A program made the position numbers and the translations under genes. Source: Acetobacteroides hydrogenigenes (lineage in GTDB: Bacteria; Bacteroidota; Bacteroidia; Bacteroidales; ZOR0009). From it: DNA of 64,000 nucleotides. The notes beneath the pieces were generated by a model. That model did no database searches. It was not told where the DNA came from and saw nothing but the letters and a program-made list of their open reading frames with translations. The stretch spans positions 62,001 to 126,000 of the forward strand of contig NZ_SLWB01000004.1 of the NCBI RefSeq assembly GCF_004340205.1, written 5' to 3'. Positions within the stretch are counted from its first letter, which is position 1; the number at the start of each line of letters is the position of its first letter. Of this stretch, positions 42,739-52,626 are shown piece by piece.

Positions 42739-43926
42739 TCAGACTACGGCATACTTAACAAGATTTGCTGCATCTAACAGCGATATGGCTGCTTGTACCT
42801 TTAAACCAGACTCATCAAGAATACGCTTACCATCTACAGCATTAGTTCCTTGAAGTCGAACAATTACAGGAATTCCGACAGACCCTATTTCTTTGTAAGC
42901 GCTTACAATCCCTAGTGCGACCCTATCACAGCGAACGATTCCGCCAAAAATATTAACCAAGATTGCCTTTACATTGGGGTCTTTTAGTATAATTCTAAAA
43001 CCTGCCTCTACAGATGTGGCATTTGCACCACCACCAACATCTAGAAAATTGGCAGGGGCTCCTCCCGAATGCTTGATAATATCCATTGTTGCCATGGCCA
43101 ATCCTGCACCATTCACCATACACCCCACATCACCATCAAGCTTTATGAAGTTAAGGTTGCAGGCCGAAGCTTCCACTTCGTAGGGATCTTCCTCGTCCAT
43201 ATCCCTACAAGCCGCAACAGATGGTTTTCTATATAAGGCATTATCATCTATAACCATTTTAGCATCCACCGCAATTATACGCCCATCTGCAGCCTTCAGT
43301 AACGGATTAACCTCAACTAACGAAGCATCTGAACTAAGATATGCATCGTATGCTGCCTTCAAAAAATTCGCAAAGTATTTAATCGTATCTCCTGATAATC
43401 CTAACTTAAATGCAATCTTTCTAATTTGGTAATCCTGAAGTCCTATAGGTTCTATAATCTCTTTAAATATGCGCTCAGGCGACCTGCTTGCAACCTCTTC
43501 TATATCCACCCCTCCTTCTGTAGAGTATACTACTACATTTTTTCTTTCTTTTCTATCTAAGAGGATAGAAAGGTATAGCTCTTTTAAAGGATCTTCCCCT
43601 TTAAAGTAAACATCCTCGGTAACTAGAACTTTACTAACCCTCTTCCCTTCGGGCCCGGTTTGATGTGTTATCAGCTGCATTCCAATCATTGCATTTGCAA
43701 GCTCACGCACCTCCTCAATCGATTTTGCGACCTTAACACCACCACCTTTACCACGACCACCTGCATGAATTTGAGCCTTAACAACCCAATACTTCGAATT
43801 AGAAACTTGCTCTATTTTTAATGCAGCCTCTTGGGCCTCATTGGGCGTACTTGCAAGTATACCATACGGAACTGCAACGCCATGCTTGCAAAGAATTTCT
43901 TTCGCCTGATATTCGTGTAAGTTCAT
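42739..43926 (-). CDS. sucC: Succinate-CoA ligase beta subunit
   Basis: A 395-residue ATP-grasp subunit of succinyl-CoA synthetase (succinate + CoA + NTP). It starts MNLHEYQAKEILCKHGVAVPYG and contains VVKAQIHAGGRGKGGGVK, LVEVNPL, DAKMVIDDNALYR, NGAGLAMATMDIIKHSGG, ANFLDVGGGA and ILVNIFGGIVRCD, all diagnostic. Full length. The alpha subunit gene (sucD) is not adjacent: upstream is a divergent methylase and downstream a terminator, so the usual sucCD operon is split here. Role in the succinate/propionate branch or TCA cycle. Confidence 0.95.
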   Translation of the reverse strand: MNLHEYQAKEILCKHGVAVPYGILASTPNEAQEAALKIEQVSNSKYWVVKAQIHAGGRGKGGGVKVAKSIEEVRELANAMIGMQLITHQTGPEGKRVSKVLVTEDVYFKGEDPLKELYLSILLDRKERKNVVVYSTEGGVDIEEVASRSPERIFKEIIEPIGLQDYQIRKIAFKLGLSGDTIKYFANFLKAAYDAYLSSDASLVEVNPLLKAADGRIIAVDAKMVIDDNALYRKPSVAACRDMDEEDPYEVEASACNLNFIKLDGDVGCMVNGAGLAMATMDIIKHSGGAPANFLDVGGGANATSVEAGFRIILKDPNVKAILVNIFGGIVRCDRVALGIVSAYKEIGSVGIPVIVRLQGTNAVDGKRILDESGLKVQAAISLLDAANLVKYAVV

Positions 43927-43992
43927 AAAGATAAAAGTTTAGAGTGGTTTAATGCTAAGTTGTTATATCTTTACCCCTCTTTTATGGTAACC

Positions 43993-44523
43993 ATGAGAAA
44001 GTTAGAAGTACACGAATTAAACAGATTAGATCTTGAAGAGTTCAAAAGGGCAAAAAAATACCCTATAGCAATTGTTCTCGACAACGTAAGAAGCCAAAAC
44101 AACATAGGTTCAGTATTTCGCACTGCTGATGCCTTTAGAATCGAAAAGGTGGTATTAACAGGAATATGCTCGACACCACCCAACAAAGAAATCCATAAAA
44201 CTGCATTAGGTGCCGAAGATAGCGTTGCTTGGGAATACTTCGAAAACTGTACCGCTGCCGTCGAAAACCTAAAAAAAACTGGCTATATCGTTATATCAAT
44301 CGAACAGGTAGAAGGCAGTATTTCTCTCGAAAAATTCGTTATCGAACCAGATGCCAGATATGCTCTAGTACTAGGAAATGAAGTTAAAGGAGTAGATCAA
44401 GCCGTAGTGCAAGCCAGCAACTACGCAATAGAAATTCCCCAAGAAGGCACAAAGCATTCCCTCAACGTATCTATAACAGCGGGAATTGTAATGTGGGAAT
44501 TCTTCCGAAGACTTGCACTTTAG
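43993..44523 (+). CDS. TrmH/SpoU-family RNA 2'-O-methyltransferase
   Basis: A 176-residue SPOUT methyltransferase from ATG 43993 (MRKLEVHELNRLDLEEFKRA, the usual Bacteroidota start; 11 further codons are open upstream). Motif 1 VRSQNNIGSVFRTADAFRIE, motif 2 YALVLGNEVKGVD and motif 3 IPQEGTKHSLNVSITAGIVMWE form the knotted SAM site. There is no extra N-terminal L30e-like domain, so this is the short form. It modifies a ribose in tRNA or rRNA; the target cannot be deduced. Terminator follows. Confidence 0.92.
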   Translation: MRKLEVHELNRLDLEEFKRAKKYPIAIVLDNVRSQNNIGSVFRTADAFRIEKVVLTGICSTPPNKEIHKTALGAEDSVAWEYFENCTAAVENLKKTGYIVISIEQVEGSISLEKFVIEPDARYALVLGNEVKGVDQAVVQASNYAIEIPQEGTKHSLNVSITAGIVMWEFFRRLAL

Positions 44524-44563
44524 CTCACTACTTGCGAAAATCTTTCTCAATTATAGAAAACAA

Positions 44564-44588
44564 AAAAGGAGGCGTTAAGCCTCCTTTT
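44564..44588. terminator. Bidirectional terminator
   Basis: Perfect 10-bp stem AAAAGGAGGC / GCCTCCTTTT with a 5-nt loop between convergent genes. Confidence 0.85.
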
Positions 44589-44608
44589 ATATTATTACAC
44601 CTCCAATA

Positions 44609-46318
44609 CTATAGGAGTGATTGGAATGCAGCATTTTGAAGGTATGCACGGAATTCGAATTCAGTTGCAGCTAGTTTCTTCAATGAAGCATCACCAGATA
44701 CAGCTTCCTTCAAGTTGCTAAGTACTGCAGACTCGTTTCCTTGACGAGCAGCAATTACAGCCTTAAGATAAGCACCCTTTGGAGAGTTAACTTGCTCAAG
44801 AACCTTAGAAGCATTCTCAGTCTTACCTACAAGAAGTAGCGCAAGAGCTTGGTTGAACGAGTTGCTTCCAGCAAGGTAATCTACAGCGGCAGTGTATTGA
44901 CCCTTAGTGATAGCGATGTAGGCAAGATTGTGCTTAACCTGATCTCCAGCATCGCCAGCCTGAACAAATAGTTTTTCAGCTTCAGCAATCTTTCCTTGAG
45001 CAAGAGCAACTGCTCCAAGGTTGTTCTTTACAACCGCATCGTTGTTGATAGCAGCAGCAGCTTCGAATTGCTTAGCGGCTTCAGCAACCTTTCCTTGCAT
45101 TAGATAGATAGCACCAAGGTTGTTGATAGCCTTGTAGTTCTTGCTGTCAAGTTGAATAGCACCTTCGTATGCAGCAATCTTGTAAGATAGATCAGAAGAA
45201 AGCTTAGCACCATATACAAGTTGATCTGCTGAAATATTGCTGTAATCCTTATTTTGGATCTTAGCCTTAATTTGATCATCAGAAAGACCAATGCTATTTA
45301 CGTTTGCAATTAGGTTAGACTTTCTAAGAGCAGGAAGAATGGTCTTCTTAAGATCAGGCCATCCAGCAGAAAGATTTTTAATTTCGCGGTCACGAACGTT
45401 AGGATCGCTGTACATAGAAACTACGCGAAGAATAAGCTCCTTATCTGCAATGTTAGAAGCGCTAACAAGAGCAACAAAACCATCCCAGTCTTCACCAAGA
45501 GAGGTAACTTCTGGCTTACTAACTACATCCTTAACAGTCTTAAAGCTCTTCTTTACAGCATCCTTGGTAGAAGTACCACGCTTTGCAGAAAGTTTGTCGT
45601 TGAATTCAACTGGACCGTCTGGAGAAGCATAAGCCTTAATAGCAAGACCTTGGAACGACTTGTTTACGGTATCCTTCTTAACCTTTGAAATGTATTGCTC
45701 CAGTTCTTTAACCTGAGCCTTAGAAAGTTCTTTCTTTTCAACAATAGCCTTGCTAATCATGAAAAGAATTTCAGCAGACTGTTGCTCTGGGGTAATTCTT
45801 TGGTAAGTTTGATCGTAGAAAATTGGAGCAGCAGCAGGAGTTGCCAAAGTGTATAGAGCACTAACTCCATCTGCTAACTTGTAAGGCTGATCAAATGGAA
45901 TTGTTTTTCCTTTGTAAAGGATCTTTACGCGAAGTTCAAGTTTCGCCATTCTTAGCTGATCGCTATATGGGAATTCAACTTCTTGCTCATAGCCACCACC
46001 GTTTTCGTAGCTAATAACCTGATTGTTATCCTTTACATCTTCGCCCTGAAGCAACTTTGCTGGTGCAGCAAGTTCTCCTCCATTGTATACTAAAACAGGA
46101 GTAAGCTCAAGAACTGCCTTTTTATTGAAGAACTTAACTGGGAAATTAACGCTAATCTTAGCCTTAACGGTTCCAGCTTTTGCTTCGAGTGCAGTTGGAA
46201 CGCAGGTTACCTTTACCTGGTCAACCGCCTTCTTCATCTTTTCAGGATTGCTACAACTTCCTAGCAGAAGTACAGCAGCAACCATCCATGCTAAATAGCT
46301 GATACGAATGTTTCTCAT
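44609..46318 (-). CDS. TPR lipoprotein with OmpA-like segment
   Basis: A 569-residue outer-membrane-directed lipoprotein: signal with lipobox LLLGSC (Cys 22). N-terminal beta-rich domain (about 30-150) with VKAKISVNFPVKFFNKKAVLELTP. A segment at about 225-260 (IKAYASPDGPVEFNDKLSAKRG) resembles the peptidoglycan-binding strand-helix of OmpA-like domains. The C-terminal half (about 365-569) has TPR repeats (YKAINNLGAIYLMQGKVAEAAKQFEAAA and two more). Probably an envelope scaffold; resemblance to type IX secretion or gliding lipoproteins is general only. Codon use is more AT-rich than in the first half of the window, as in its neighbours to 54 kb. Confidence 0.78.
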   Translation of the reverse strand: MRNIRISYLAWMVAAVLLLGSCSNPEKMKKAVDQVKVTCVPTALEAKAGTVKAKISVNFPVKFFNKKAVLELTPVLVYNGGELAAPAKLLQGEDVKDNNQVISYENGGGYEQEVEFPYSDQLRMAKLELRVKILYKGKTIPFDQPYKLADGVSALYTLATPAAAPIFYDQTYQRITPEQQSAEILFMISKAIVEKKELSKAQVKELEQYISKVKKDTVNKSFQGLAIKAYASPDGPVEFNDKLSAKRGTSTKDAVKKSFKTVKDVVSKPEVTSLGEDWDGFVALVSASNIADKELILRVVSMYSDPNVRDREIKNLSAGWPDLKKTILPALRKSNLIANVNSIGLSDDQIKAKIQNKDYSNISADQLVYGAKLSSDLSYKIAAYEGAIQLDSKNYKAINNLGAIYLMQGKVAEAAKQFEAAAAINNDAVVKNNLGAVALAQGKIAEAEKLFVQAGDAGDQVKHNLAYIAITKGQYTAAVDYLAGSNSFNQALALLLVGKTENASKVLEQVNSPKGAYLKAVIAARQGNESAVLSNLKEAVSGDASLKKLAATEFEFRAYLQNAAFQSLL

Positions 46319-46534
46319 AATCGCTTGTCTATTTTTGTATTAAAGTTTCTTTTTACAAACTCAGGCCATTCATTTGCAAACTTATAAATCTTTAAGCTAA
46401 AAAAGAAATAAATGGATTAAATAAATAAGGATTTATCCTTATTTCAACAATTAGGGTGTAACCCTCTTAGAATTAACAGCAATAACAACCAAAAGTCAAC
46501 ATGCCAAGTTGAGTTTTAGGTTATTTTAACCAAC

Positions 46535-46563
46535 AAAAAAGGGAGATAATTCTCCCCCTTTTT
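46535..46563 (-). terminator. Terminator after pnp
   Basis: AAAAAGGGAGA / TCTCCC.CTTTTT hairpin 16 nt beyond the pnp stop. The gap 46319-46579 holds nothing else. Confidence 0.75.
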
Positions 46564-46579
46564 CTTCTTATTTGCGAAA

Positions 46580-48772
46580 CTATTCTTTGCGTTCTGGCTT
46601 TGAAGGACGATCTCCACGTTTTGGTCCATCAGGACGTGGTTCACGAGGAGCTTGCTCTGGCTTTGGAAGAAGAGCCCTACGGCTCAACTTTAGCTTGCCT
46701 GTTTTCTTATCTACTTCGATCAGTTTAACATCAACCATATCGCCTTCTTTAAGGACATCTTCCACCTTTTCAACGCGCTTATGATCAATCTCTGAGATAT
46801 GAAGAAGACCATCCTTACCTGGAAGTATTTCAACAAATGCTCCAAACTGAAGGATTGATTTTACCTTACCTCTATAAACTTCGCCTTCTTCAGGAACCGC
46901 TACTATTGCCTTTATTTTCTGAGCAGCTGCAACAAGTCCGTCTCTATCTTCACTAAAGATATCAACAATACCCTTGTTTTCTACCTCGGTAATAGTAATG
47001 GTAGTATTGGTTTCCTTTTGTATTTCTTGGATAATCTTACCGCCTGGCCCAATAACAGCACCAATAAACTCCTTAGGAATAATAAGCTGCTCGATGCGAG
47101 GAACGTGAGGTTTGTAGTCTTCGCGAGGTTCTTTAATGGTCTCTAGAATTTTGCCTAAGATATGCATACGTCCAGCACGTGCTTGTTCAAGTGCTTGAGA
47201 TAGTATTTCATACGAAAGGCCGTCAACCTTGATATCCATCTGTGTTGCAGTGATACCATTCTCAGTTCCAGTAACCTTAAAGTCCATATCGCCAAGATGA
47301 TCTTCATCGCCAAGAATGTCGGAAAGAACGGCAAACTTGCCTGTCTTCTTATCGGCAATAAGTCCCATTGCAATACCCGAAACAGGGCGTTTGATCTTCA
47401 CACCAGCATCCATAAGAGCAAGAGTGCCAGCACAAACAGTAGCCATAGAAGAAGATCCATTAGACTCTAGAATATCTGAAACAACGCGAACGGCATATGG
47501 ATTTTCAGGATTCATTGGTACTACTGGCTTAAGAGCACGGAATGCTAGATTTCCATGACCTATCTCTCGACGGCTTAATCCGCGCGAAGCACGAGCATCA
47601 CCAGTTGAGAATGGAGGGAAGTTATAGTGAAGTACAAATTGCTCGGTACCTTGATTAAGCACCTCGTCAATTTGTTTTTCGTCAAGTTTCGTTCCAAGCG
47701 TTACTGTCGTAAGTGATTGGGTTTCTCCACGAGTAAAGACTGCCGAACCATGTGCAGAGGGCAGATAGTCTACCTCGCTCCAAATTGGACGAATGGTCTT
47801 TGTATCGCGGCCATCCAAACGCATACCTTCATCGATGATCATGCGGCGCATGGCCTCTTTAAGAACATCGTGAAAATAGCGTTCTACTACAGGTTTCATA
47901 TCTGAAAGAACCTCTTCGGGCAAGGTTGCCTCAAATTCTTCGAGAACGGCAGCAAACCTATCGCCACGCTCATGCTTCGAGGTCATCCCCTTTGCTATCT
48001 CGTATACCTTATCGTAGGTTTCCTTCCAAATTTTCTCACGAAGTTCTTCGTCGTTGCGCTCGTGGCAGTAGGTACGCTTAACTGTCTTGCCAACCACTTC
48101 AGCAAGTTCTATTTGGGCAACACAGTGCTTCTTTATTGCCTCATGAGCAAACCTGATGGCCTCAAGCATATCTGCTTCCGAAACCTCATTCATTTCACCT
48201 TCAACCATCATAATATTATCGATGGTTGCGGCAACCATAATGTCGATATCGGCATTCTTCAGTTGCGAAAAGGTTGGGTTAATCATCAGTTCGCCATTAA
48301 CTCTTGCAACACGAACTTCTGAAATTGGACCATTGAAAGGGATATCGGATACGGCCAACGCTGCCGATGCTGCAAGACCTGCAAGTGCATCTGGCATAAT
48401 ATCTTTATCAGCAGAAATAAGGTTTACGGTAACAAAAACCTCAGCATGAAAATCATCGGGAAAGAGCGGACGTAGAGCGCGATCGACCAATCGCGAAACC
48501 AGGACCTCGTAATCAGAAGGCTTTGCCTCTCTTTTCATGAAGCCACCAGGGAAACGACCTGCAGCTGCATACTTTTCCTTGTAGTCTACCGAAAGCGGCA
48601 TGAAGTCTACATCTTCCTTGGCCTCCTTTGCAGCAGTAACAGTGGCCAAAAGCATGGTATTACCCATCTTAACCACAACAGAGCCGTCGGCCTGCTTAGC
48701 CAACTTCCCCGTTTCAATCTCTATTACTCTGCCATCACCAAGTTCGATTATTTTTTGGATCGCATTATACAT
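46580..48772 (-). CDS. pnp: Polyribonucleotide nucleotidyltransferase (PNPase)
   Basis: A 730-residue phosphorolytic 3'-5' exoribonuclease. The ATG at 48772 ([31 protein letters not shown]) is used; the frame extends to 48862, but that part overlaps the terminator and a -7 box. Domain order: first RNase PH fold ([24 protein letters not shown]), helical domain, second active RNase PH fold ([26 protein letters not shown]), KH domain ([16 protein letters not shown]), S1 domain ([32 protein letters not shown]), and a short basic tail. Full length. It follows rpsO as in most bacteria, but has its own promoter-like box at 48811-48818. Confidence 0.97.
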   Translation of the reverse strand: MYNAIQKIIELGDGRVIEIETGKLAKQADGSVVVKMGNTMLLATVTAAKEAKEDVDFMPLSVDYKEKYAAAGRFPGGFMKREAKPSDYEVLVSRLVDRALRPLFPDDFHAEVFVTVNLISADKDIMPDALAGLAASAALAVSDIPFNGPISEVRVARVNGELMINPTFSQLKNADIDIMVAATIDNIMMVEGEMNEVSEADMLEAIRFAHEAIKKHCVAQIELAEVVGKTVKRTYCHERNDEELREKIWKETYDKVYEIAKGMTSKHERGDRFAAVLEEFEATLPEEVLSDMKPVVERYFHDVLKEAMRRMIIDEGMRLDGRDTKTIRPIWSEVDYLPSAHGSAVFTRGETQSLTTVTLGTKLDEKQIDEVLNQGTEQFVLHYNFPPFSTGDARASRGLSRREIGHGNLAFRALKPVVPMNPENPYAVRVVSDILESNGSSSMATVCAGTLALMDAGVKIKRPVSGIAMGLIADKKTGKFAVLSDILGDEDHLGDMDFKVTGTENGITATQMDIKVDGLSYEILSQALEQARAGRMHILGKILETIKEPREDYKPHVPRIEQLIIPKEFIGAVIGPGGKIIQEIQKETNTTITITEVENKGIVDIFSEDRDGLVAAAQKIKAIVAVPEEGEVYRGKVKSILQFGAFVEILPGKDGLLHISEIDHKRVEKVEDVLKEGDMVDVKLIEVDKKTGKLKLSRRALLPKPEQAPREPRPDGPKRGDRPSKPERKE

Positions 48773-48810
48773 AAAAACCTCTTTATTAATTCCTATCTTG
48801 TTATAAAAAA

Positions 48811-48818
48811 CAAATATA
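48811..48818 (-). promoter_or_regulatory. -7 box TATATTTG of pnp
   Basis: The minus strand reads TATATTTG 38 nt before the pnp ATG, overlapping the end of the hairpin at 48816-48842. Confidence 0.5.
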
Positions 48819-48842
48819 CTCCCTTTTGTTAAAAGGGAGTAT
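48816..48842. terminator. Hairpin at the pnp promoter
   Basis: Perfect 12-bp stem ATACTCCCTTTT / AAAAGGGAGTAT with a 3-nt loop between rpsO and pnp. Confidence 0.6.
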
Positions 48843-48847
48843 AAAAA

Positions 48848-48869
48848 AAGGCAATTTTGCAATTGCCTT
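48848..48869 (-). terminator. Terminator of rpsO
   Basis: AAGGCAATT / AATTGCCTT hairpin followed on the minus strand by a T-run, six nt after the rpsO stop. Confidence 0.8.
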
Positions 48870-48875
48870 CTAAAA

Positions 48876-49148
48876 TTATTTTCTCAAGTTAAGAGCCTTA
48901 ATGATTGCTCTGTACCTTTCAATATCCGTATCCTTCAAATATTCGAGCAATCTTCTGCGCTTACCCACCAACTTAAGTAGCGAACGTTGGGTGTCATAGT
49001 CTTTGCGGTGGGTTTTGAGATGCTCGGTTAAATGGTTGATACGGTATGAAAATAGCGCAATCTGACCTTCTGCTGAGCCAGTGTCGGTATTAGACTTCCC
49101 GTACTGTTGGAAAAGTTCCTGTTTTTTTTCTGCTGTTAAATAGCTCAT
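48876..49148 (-). CDS. rpsO: 30S ribosomal protein S15
   Basis: A 90-residue primary 16S rRNA-binding protein. It shows [64 protein letters not shown] in outline: the TGSxEGQ loop, INHLTEHLK and the basic [11 protein letters not shown] helix are diagnostic. A -7 box (49189-49196) precedes it and a terminator separates it from pnp, giving partly independent expression of the classic rpsO-pnp pair. Confidence 0.98.
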   Translation of the reverse strand: MSYLTAEKKQELFQQYGKSNTDTGSAEGQIALFSYRINHLTEHLKTHRKDYDTQRSLLKLVGKRRRLLEYLKDTDIERYRAIIKALNLRK

Positions 49149-49188
49149 CTCTAAAAAATTTTATAACGTTCGCCTTACTAAAGACGCG

Positions 49189-49196
49189 CAAAATTA
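49189..49196 (-). promoter_or_regulatory. -7 box TAATTTTG of rpsO
   Basis: The minus strand reads TAATTTTG 40 nt before the rpsO ATG. Confidence 0.55.
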
Positions 49197-49294
49197 AGCA
49201 TAATTTTTTTTTCAACCAACCTCATCGTCGCTTTTTTACTTATAAATCCACATCAAAAGTTCTAACCATCAGCAAAAACTGAAATCTAGTGCTT

Positions 49295-50593
49295 CTAGCG
49301 TATAGACACCCCGCCTTCAACAATTTTTTTCCCTATTGAACAGGATAGGCATCGCCTTTCATCACAGTAGTCCCTTTTTAAGTGTAAAAGGGCTTGCGTA
49401 TAAAACGCCGAACCTACCGGTATACCCAGAATCTTCCACTTTTCGATCACTCTATTTTTATCTGGGGGGGTGGACTCTAGCATATCTAACGCTTTCTCCT
49501 TTAACTGAGGCATGTCATTCAAATGGCCATATGCAAAAACGAAAGGTACAAATAGATTTATGCCAAGTAGGCTCAAAGCGCTATATCCAAGATTCTTTTT
49601 TTGCGAAAGGGCTTGTTTGCCAAATACAAAATGATTCTCCCAATAAGGAGAAAGAGTTATGCCCGAAAACAAATCACAGAACTCAACAAAACTATTACAA
49701 CTTACTACTTTTGAAAATATTGAGGCATGCTTATGGAGCAAATCTGCCAACTGAGCTATTCGTATGGTGGGAAAATTTTGAGGACGGGTTCTCAAAAACT
49801 TCCATAAACTTAAATCCAACGCCTTTAACTTGTATTTATCAGCCAGAAAGGAGTATTCTCGTTTTAAAGCTGTCGTATACTCATCATTTTCAACATTTGA
49901 AAGAAATCCCGCTTGCCCAAATAGCAACGCTTCTATTTGTAATTTATTATTACGATGCTTAAGCACTATGTTATAAGGCAACACTTTTGCCAATAGTTCA
50001 AAGGGTAGGGCATTAATTGAGAATCCAAAATTTCTCAGTAAAAATATGTAAAAAACCTCCTCCCAACTTTTTAATGTTCTTCTAAGTTCATGCTCAACAG
50101 CATCAACCCTCTTACCCAACCTCTCAATTAGAAGTCTTTCTAAGAAATGCTTTATAAAAAAATCATCAACATCCCTAATGTACCTTTCACAGGGTATCCA
50201 ATCTACAGAATTGACAATCTCACAATATCGAGACTCTAAACCTTTGTCATAATGCAAAACGGCACACTTAACAGGTGTTCCATTTGTACGACATACATCG
50301 GTTCCGTCATGATTAGCAACAACATGTATAACTACACTATCATACGCTTTATCAGCATGATGGTTGTGCTTTATCCAGTCTGATGTGTTTTGATGAATTT
50401 CTACGTTTCCAGCCCACGTCTGACCATCAATTTGCAGCTTTGCATTAAAAAAATCAGGACCAGCATCACTATTAAGGCTACCAGGATGCAGCACTTCAAC
50501 AGTCTCACCCGTGGTGCACACAAAGTTTTGCCGATCAAAAAGTTGAAATTTCCATATGAATTGCAAAAAATCTTCACTCATCATCTTGGACAT
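49295..50593 (-). CDS. DUF2851 family protein
   Basis: A 432-residue cytosolic protein of unknown function. It begins MSKMMSEDFLQFIWKFQLFD; the second or third Met could be the true start, since family members usually begin near SEDFLQFIWK. Core motifs: VLHPGSLNSDAGPDFFNAKLQIDGQTWAGNVEIHQNTSDWIKHNHHADKAYDSVVIHVV, cited here in part (GNVEIH, DWxxHxHxxDxxYxxVxLHVV), the signature of the Bacteroidota/Chlorobi DUF2851 family. The GNVEIHxxxxDW motif resembles a nuclease-like or metal site, but no activity is known. Four cysteines near the end (YCDERRCLSCSIG) could bind zinc. Confidence 0.88.
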   Translation of the reverse strand: MSKMMSEDFLQFIWKFQLFDRQNFVCTTGETVEVLHPGSLNSDAGPDFFNAKLQIDGQTWAGNVEIHQNTSDWIKHNHHADKAYDSVVIHVVANHDGTDVCRTNGTPVKCAVLHYDKGLESRYCEIVNSVDWIPCERYIRDVDDFFIKHFLERLLIERLGKRVDAVEHELRRTLKSWEEVFYIFLLRNFGFSINALPFELLAKVLPYNIVLKHRNNKLQIEALLFGQAGFLSNVENDEYTTALKREYSFLADKYKLKALDLSLWKFLRTRPQNFPTIRIAQLADLLHKHASIFSKVVSCNSFVEFCDLFSGITLSPYWENHFVFGKQALSQKKNLGYSALSLLGINLFVPFVFAYGHLNDMPQLKEKALDMLESTPPDKNRVIEKWKILGIPVGSAFYTQALLHLKRDYCDERRCLSCSIGKKIVEGGVSIR

Positions 50594-50791
50594 TTAATAT
50601 TCACCAACATTTGAATTTATTTAAAGGTACAACAAATTTCAGAAAACCTAACAAATACAATGTACTGCAAAAGCACATCAATACATTCTATGTAAGCCTG
50701 CCCTGTATCCAGAATAAATACTTGAAAACAACTTTATGAACTAGTTGCTATTGACAAAAAGTATTAGATTTAGCTCTCAAATTTGAAGGAT

Positions 50792-52453
50792 ATGCCAAAT
50801 AAAATTGAAATAGTTTTAGACAACATTGGAGCTAAAGCACTTATCGAACCAGGAATGTCGCTATTAGACATTGCCAAATCACATTATGTAACGCTTAAAC
50901 ATCCCGTCCTAGGTGCTTTTGTTAACAACAAGATAAAAGAACTTTCCTATAGAATATACTCTCCGAAGACCGTCCGATTTATAGACATCACCCACCAAGC
51001 AGGACGTAGAATGTACGAGCGTTCTTTATTCTTCGTCCTCAACAAAGCCATAAAGGATGTTTTGCCGTCCAAACAGCTACGAATTGAGCATTCCATATCC
51101 AAAGGATACTACTGTGAAATTGAAGGGATGGAAGGTGTTGACCTCGAAATTGTAATGGCTATTCTTGATCGGATGAAAGAAATAATTGATGCAGACCTAC
51201 CCTTTAACCGAATAAAGATGCTAACGGAAGAGGCTATTCCACTTTTTGAAGCGGAAGGGCTGAATCAAAAGGTTAAGCTTCTAAAAACGAAGCCTAAACT
51301 TTACACGTCGGTTTACCAGCTCGACGAAACTATCGACTACTACTACGAAGAACTTGTTCCTTCTACAGGATTTCTTACAAACTTCGATTTGGTGAAATAT
51401 TTCGAAGGCATGCTTCTAATGACTCCCAAAAAAGATAACCCTGAAAAGCTAGAAGATATCGTATTACAAAATAAGATGTTCGATGTATTTCAGGAGCAAA
51501 AGGATTGGTTAAAAATTATTGATGCCGAAACAATTGGAGATCTCAACCAAACGATTCTAGAAGGGAATGGAGGCGAGCTTATCAAGGTCGCAGAAGCACT
51601 CCATGAAAAAAAAGTAGCACAAATAGCAGACCTAATTTTCAACAGGAAAGAGGTTCACCTAGCGCTAATATCGGGTCCTTCATCAAGCGGTAAAACAACC
51701 TTTTCGAAGCGCCTTGCAGTTCAGCTTCGCGTCCTAGGGCTAAAACCCGTAACCATTTCAATGGACAACTACTTTGTCGATCGCGAGCATACCCCTAAAG
51801 ATGAAAATGGAAACTACGACTTCGAATCAATTTATGCTGTAGACATAAAGCAATTCAACACAGACTTAACCGCCCTTATGAATGGCGATACCGTTGCTAT
51901 ACCCTCGTTTAACTTCGAAACAGGACAACGAATATACAAAGGCCACAAACTGAAGATTGACAATAACAGCATTATCATCGTAGAAGGAATTCACGCTCTT
52001 AACCCTATGCTAACATCGATGATTGATGAGAAGAAAAAGTTTAAAATTTACCTATCAGCGCTTACCTCTATATCAATGGACAGGCACAACCATGTGCCTA
52101 CTACCGATAACCGACTAATACGCCGAATTGTACGCGATGCGAGGTATAGAAACTACTCTGCCTTCGAAACTATAAAGCGATGGCCAAGCGTACGTAGCGG
52201 AGAAGAGAAAAACATCTTCCCCTACCAAGAATTTGCAGATGTAATGTTTAACTCTGCGCTACTTTACGAGCTCGCAGTCTTAAAGCAACATGCAGAACCA
52301 CTTCTCAGGGAGGTTCCTCCAACAACTTATGAATATGCAGAAGCACATCGGCTTCTAAAGTTTTTGAGCTACTTCGTTCCTTTACTGGAAGAGGAAATCC
52401 CTCCCACTTCAATTTTAAGAGAATTTTTAGGAGGAAGCAGTTTTAGTTTTTAA
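50792..52453 (+). CDS. Nucleoside kinase-like protein (TGS/ThrRS-like plus uridine kinase domain)
   Basis: A 553-residue cytosolic protein from ATG 50792, with GAAGGA just upstream (a TTG at 50783 is open but unlikely). Residues 1-70 resemble a TGS domain (KIEIVLDNIGAKALIEPGMSLLDIAKS), and about 75-200 a threonyl-tRNA-synthetase second-domain-like region. The kinase half (about 280-490) carries the P-loop SGPSSSGKTTFSKRL, the ISMDNYFVDREHTPKDENGNYDFES motif, IVEGIHALNP and RLIRRIVRDARYR, as in uridine/phosphoribulokinase-type enzymes. This fused form is common in Bacteroidota and Firmicutes and is annotated as nucleoside or uridine kinase; the true substrate is not certain. Confidence 0.9.
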   Translation: MPNKIEIVLDNIGAKALIEPGMSLLDIAKSHYVTLKHPVLGAFVNNKIKELSYRIYSPKTVRFIDITHQAGRRMYERSLFFVLNKAIKDVLPSKQLRIEHSISKGYYCEIEGMEGVDLEIVMAILDRMKEIIDADLPFNRIKMLTEEAIPLFEAEGLNQKVKLLKTKPKLYTSVYQLDETIDYYYEELVPSTGFLTNFDLVKYFEGMLLMTPKKDNPEKLEDIVLQNKMFDVFQEQKDWLKIIDAETIGDLNQTILEGNGGELIKVAEALHEKKVAQIADLIFNRKEVHLALISGPSSSGKTTFSKRLAVQLRVLGLKPVTISMDNYFVDREHTPKDENGNYDFESIYAVDIKQFNTDLTALMNGDTVAIPSFNFETGQRIYKGHKLKIDNNSIIIVEGIHALNPMLTSMIDEKKKFKIYLSALTSISMDRHNHVPTTDNRLIRRIVRDARYRNYSAFETIKRWPSVRSGEEKNIFPYQEFADVMFNSALLYELAVLKQHAEPLLREVPPTTYEYAEAHRLLKFLSYFVPLLEEEIPPTSILREFLGGSSFSF

Positions 52454-52626
52454 ACACAATACACTGTTTACATGCAACTTAAATACAAGTACAAAGGTCA
52501 TGCACATCAATATTACTTGTTGAACATACTTTAAGGCTATGTATTCCAAATATCTTTTATATTTTTAAGCTATATTTAGATGAGAACTAGACTTACTAAA
52601 GAACTATAAGTAACCTAAAAAGGGAG

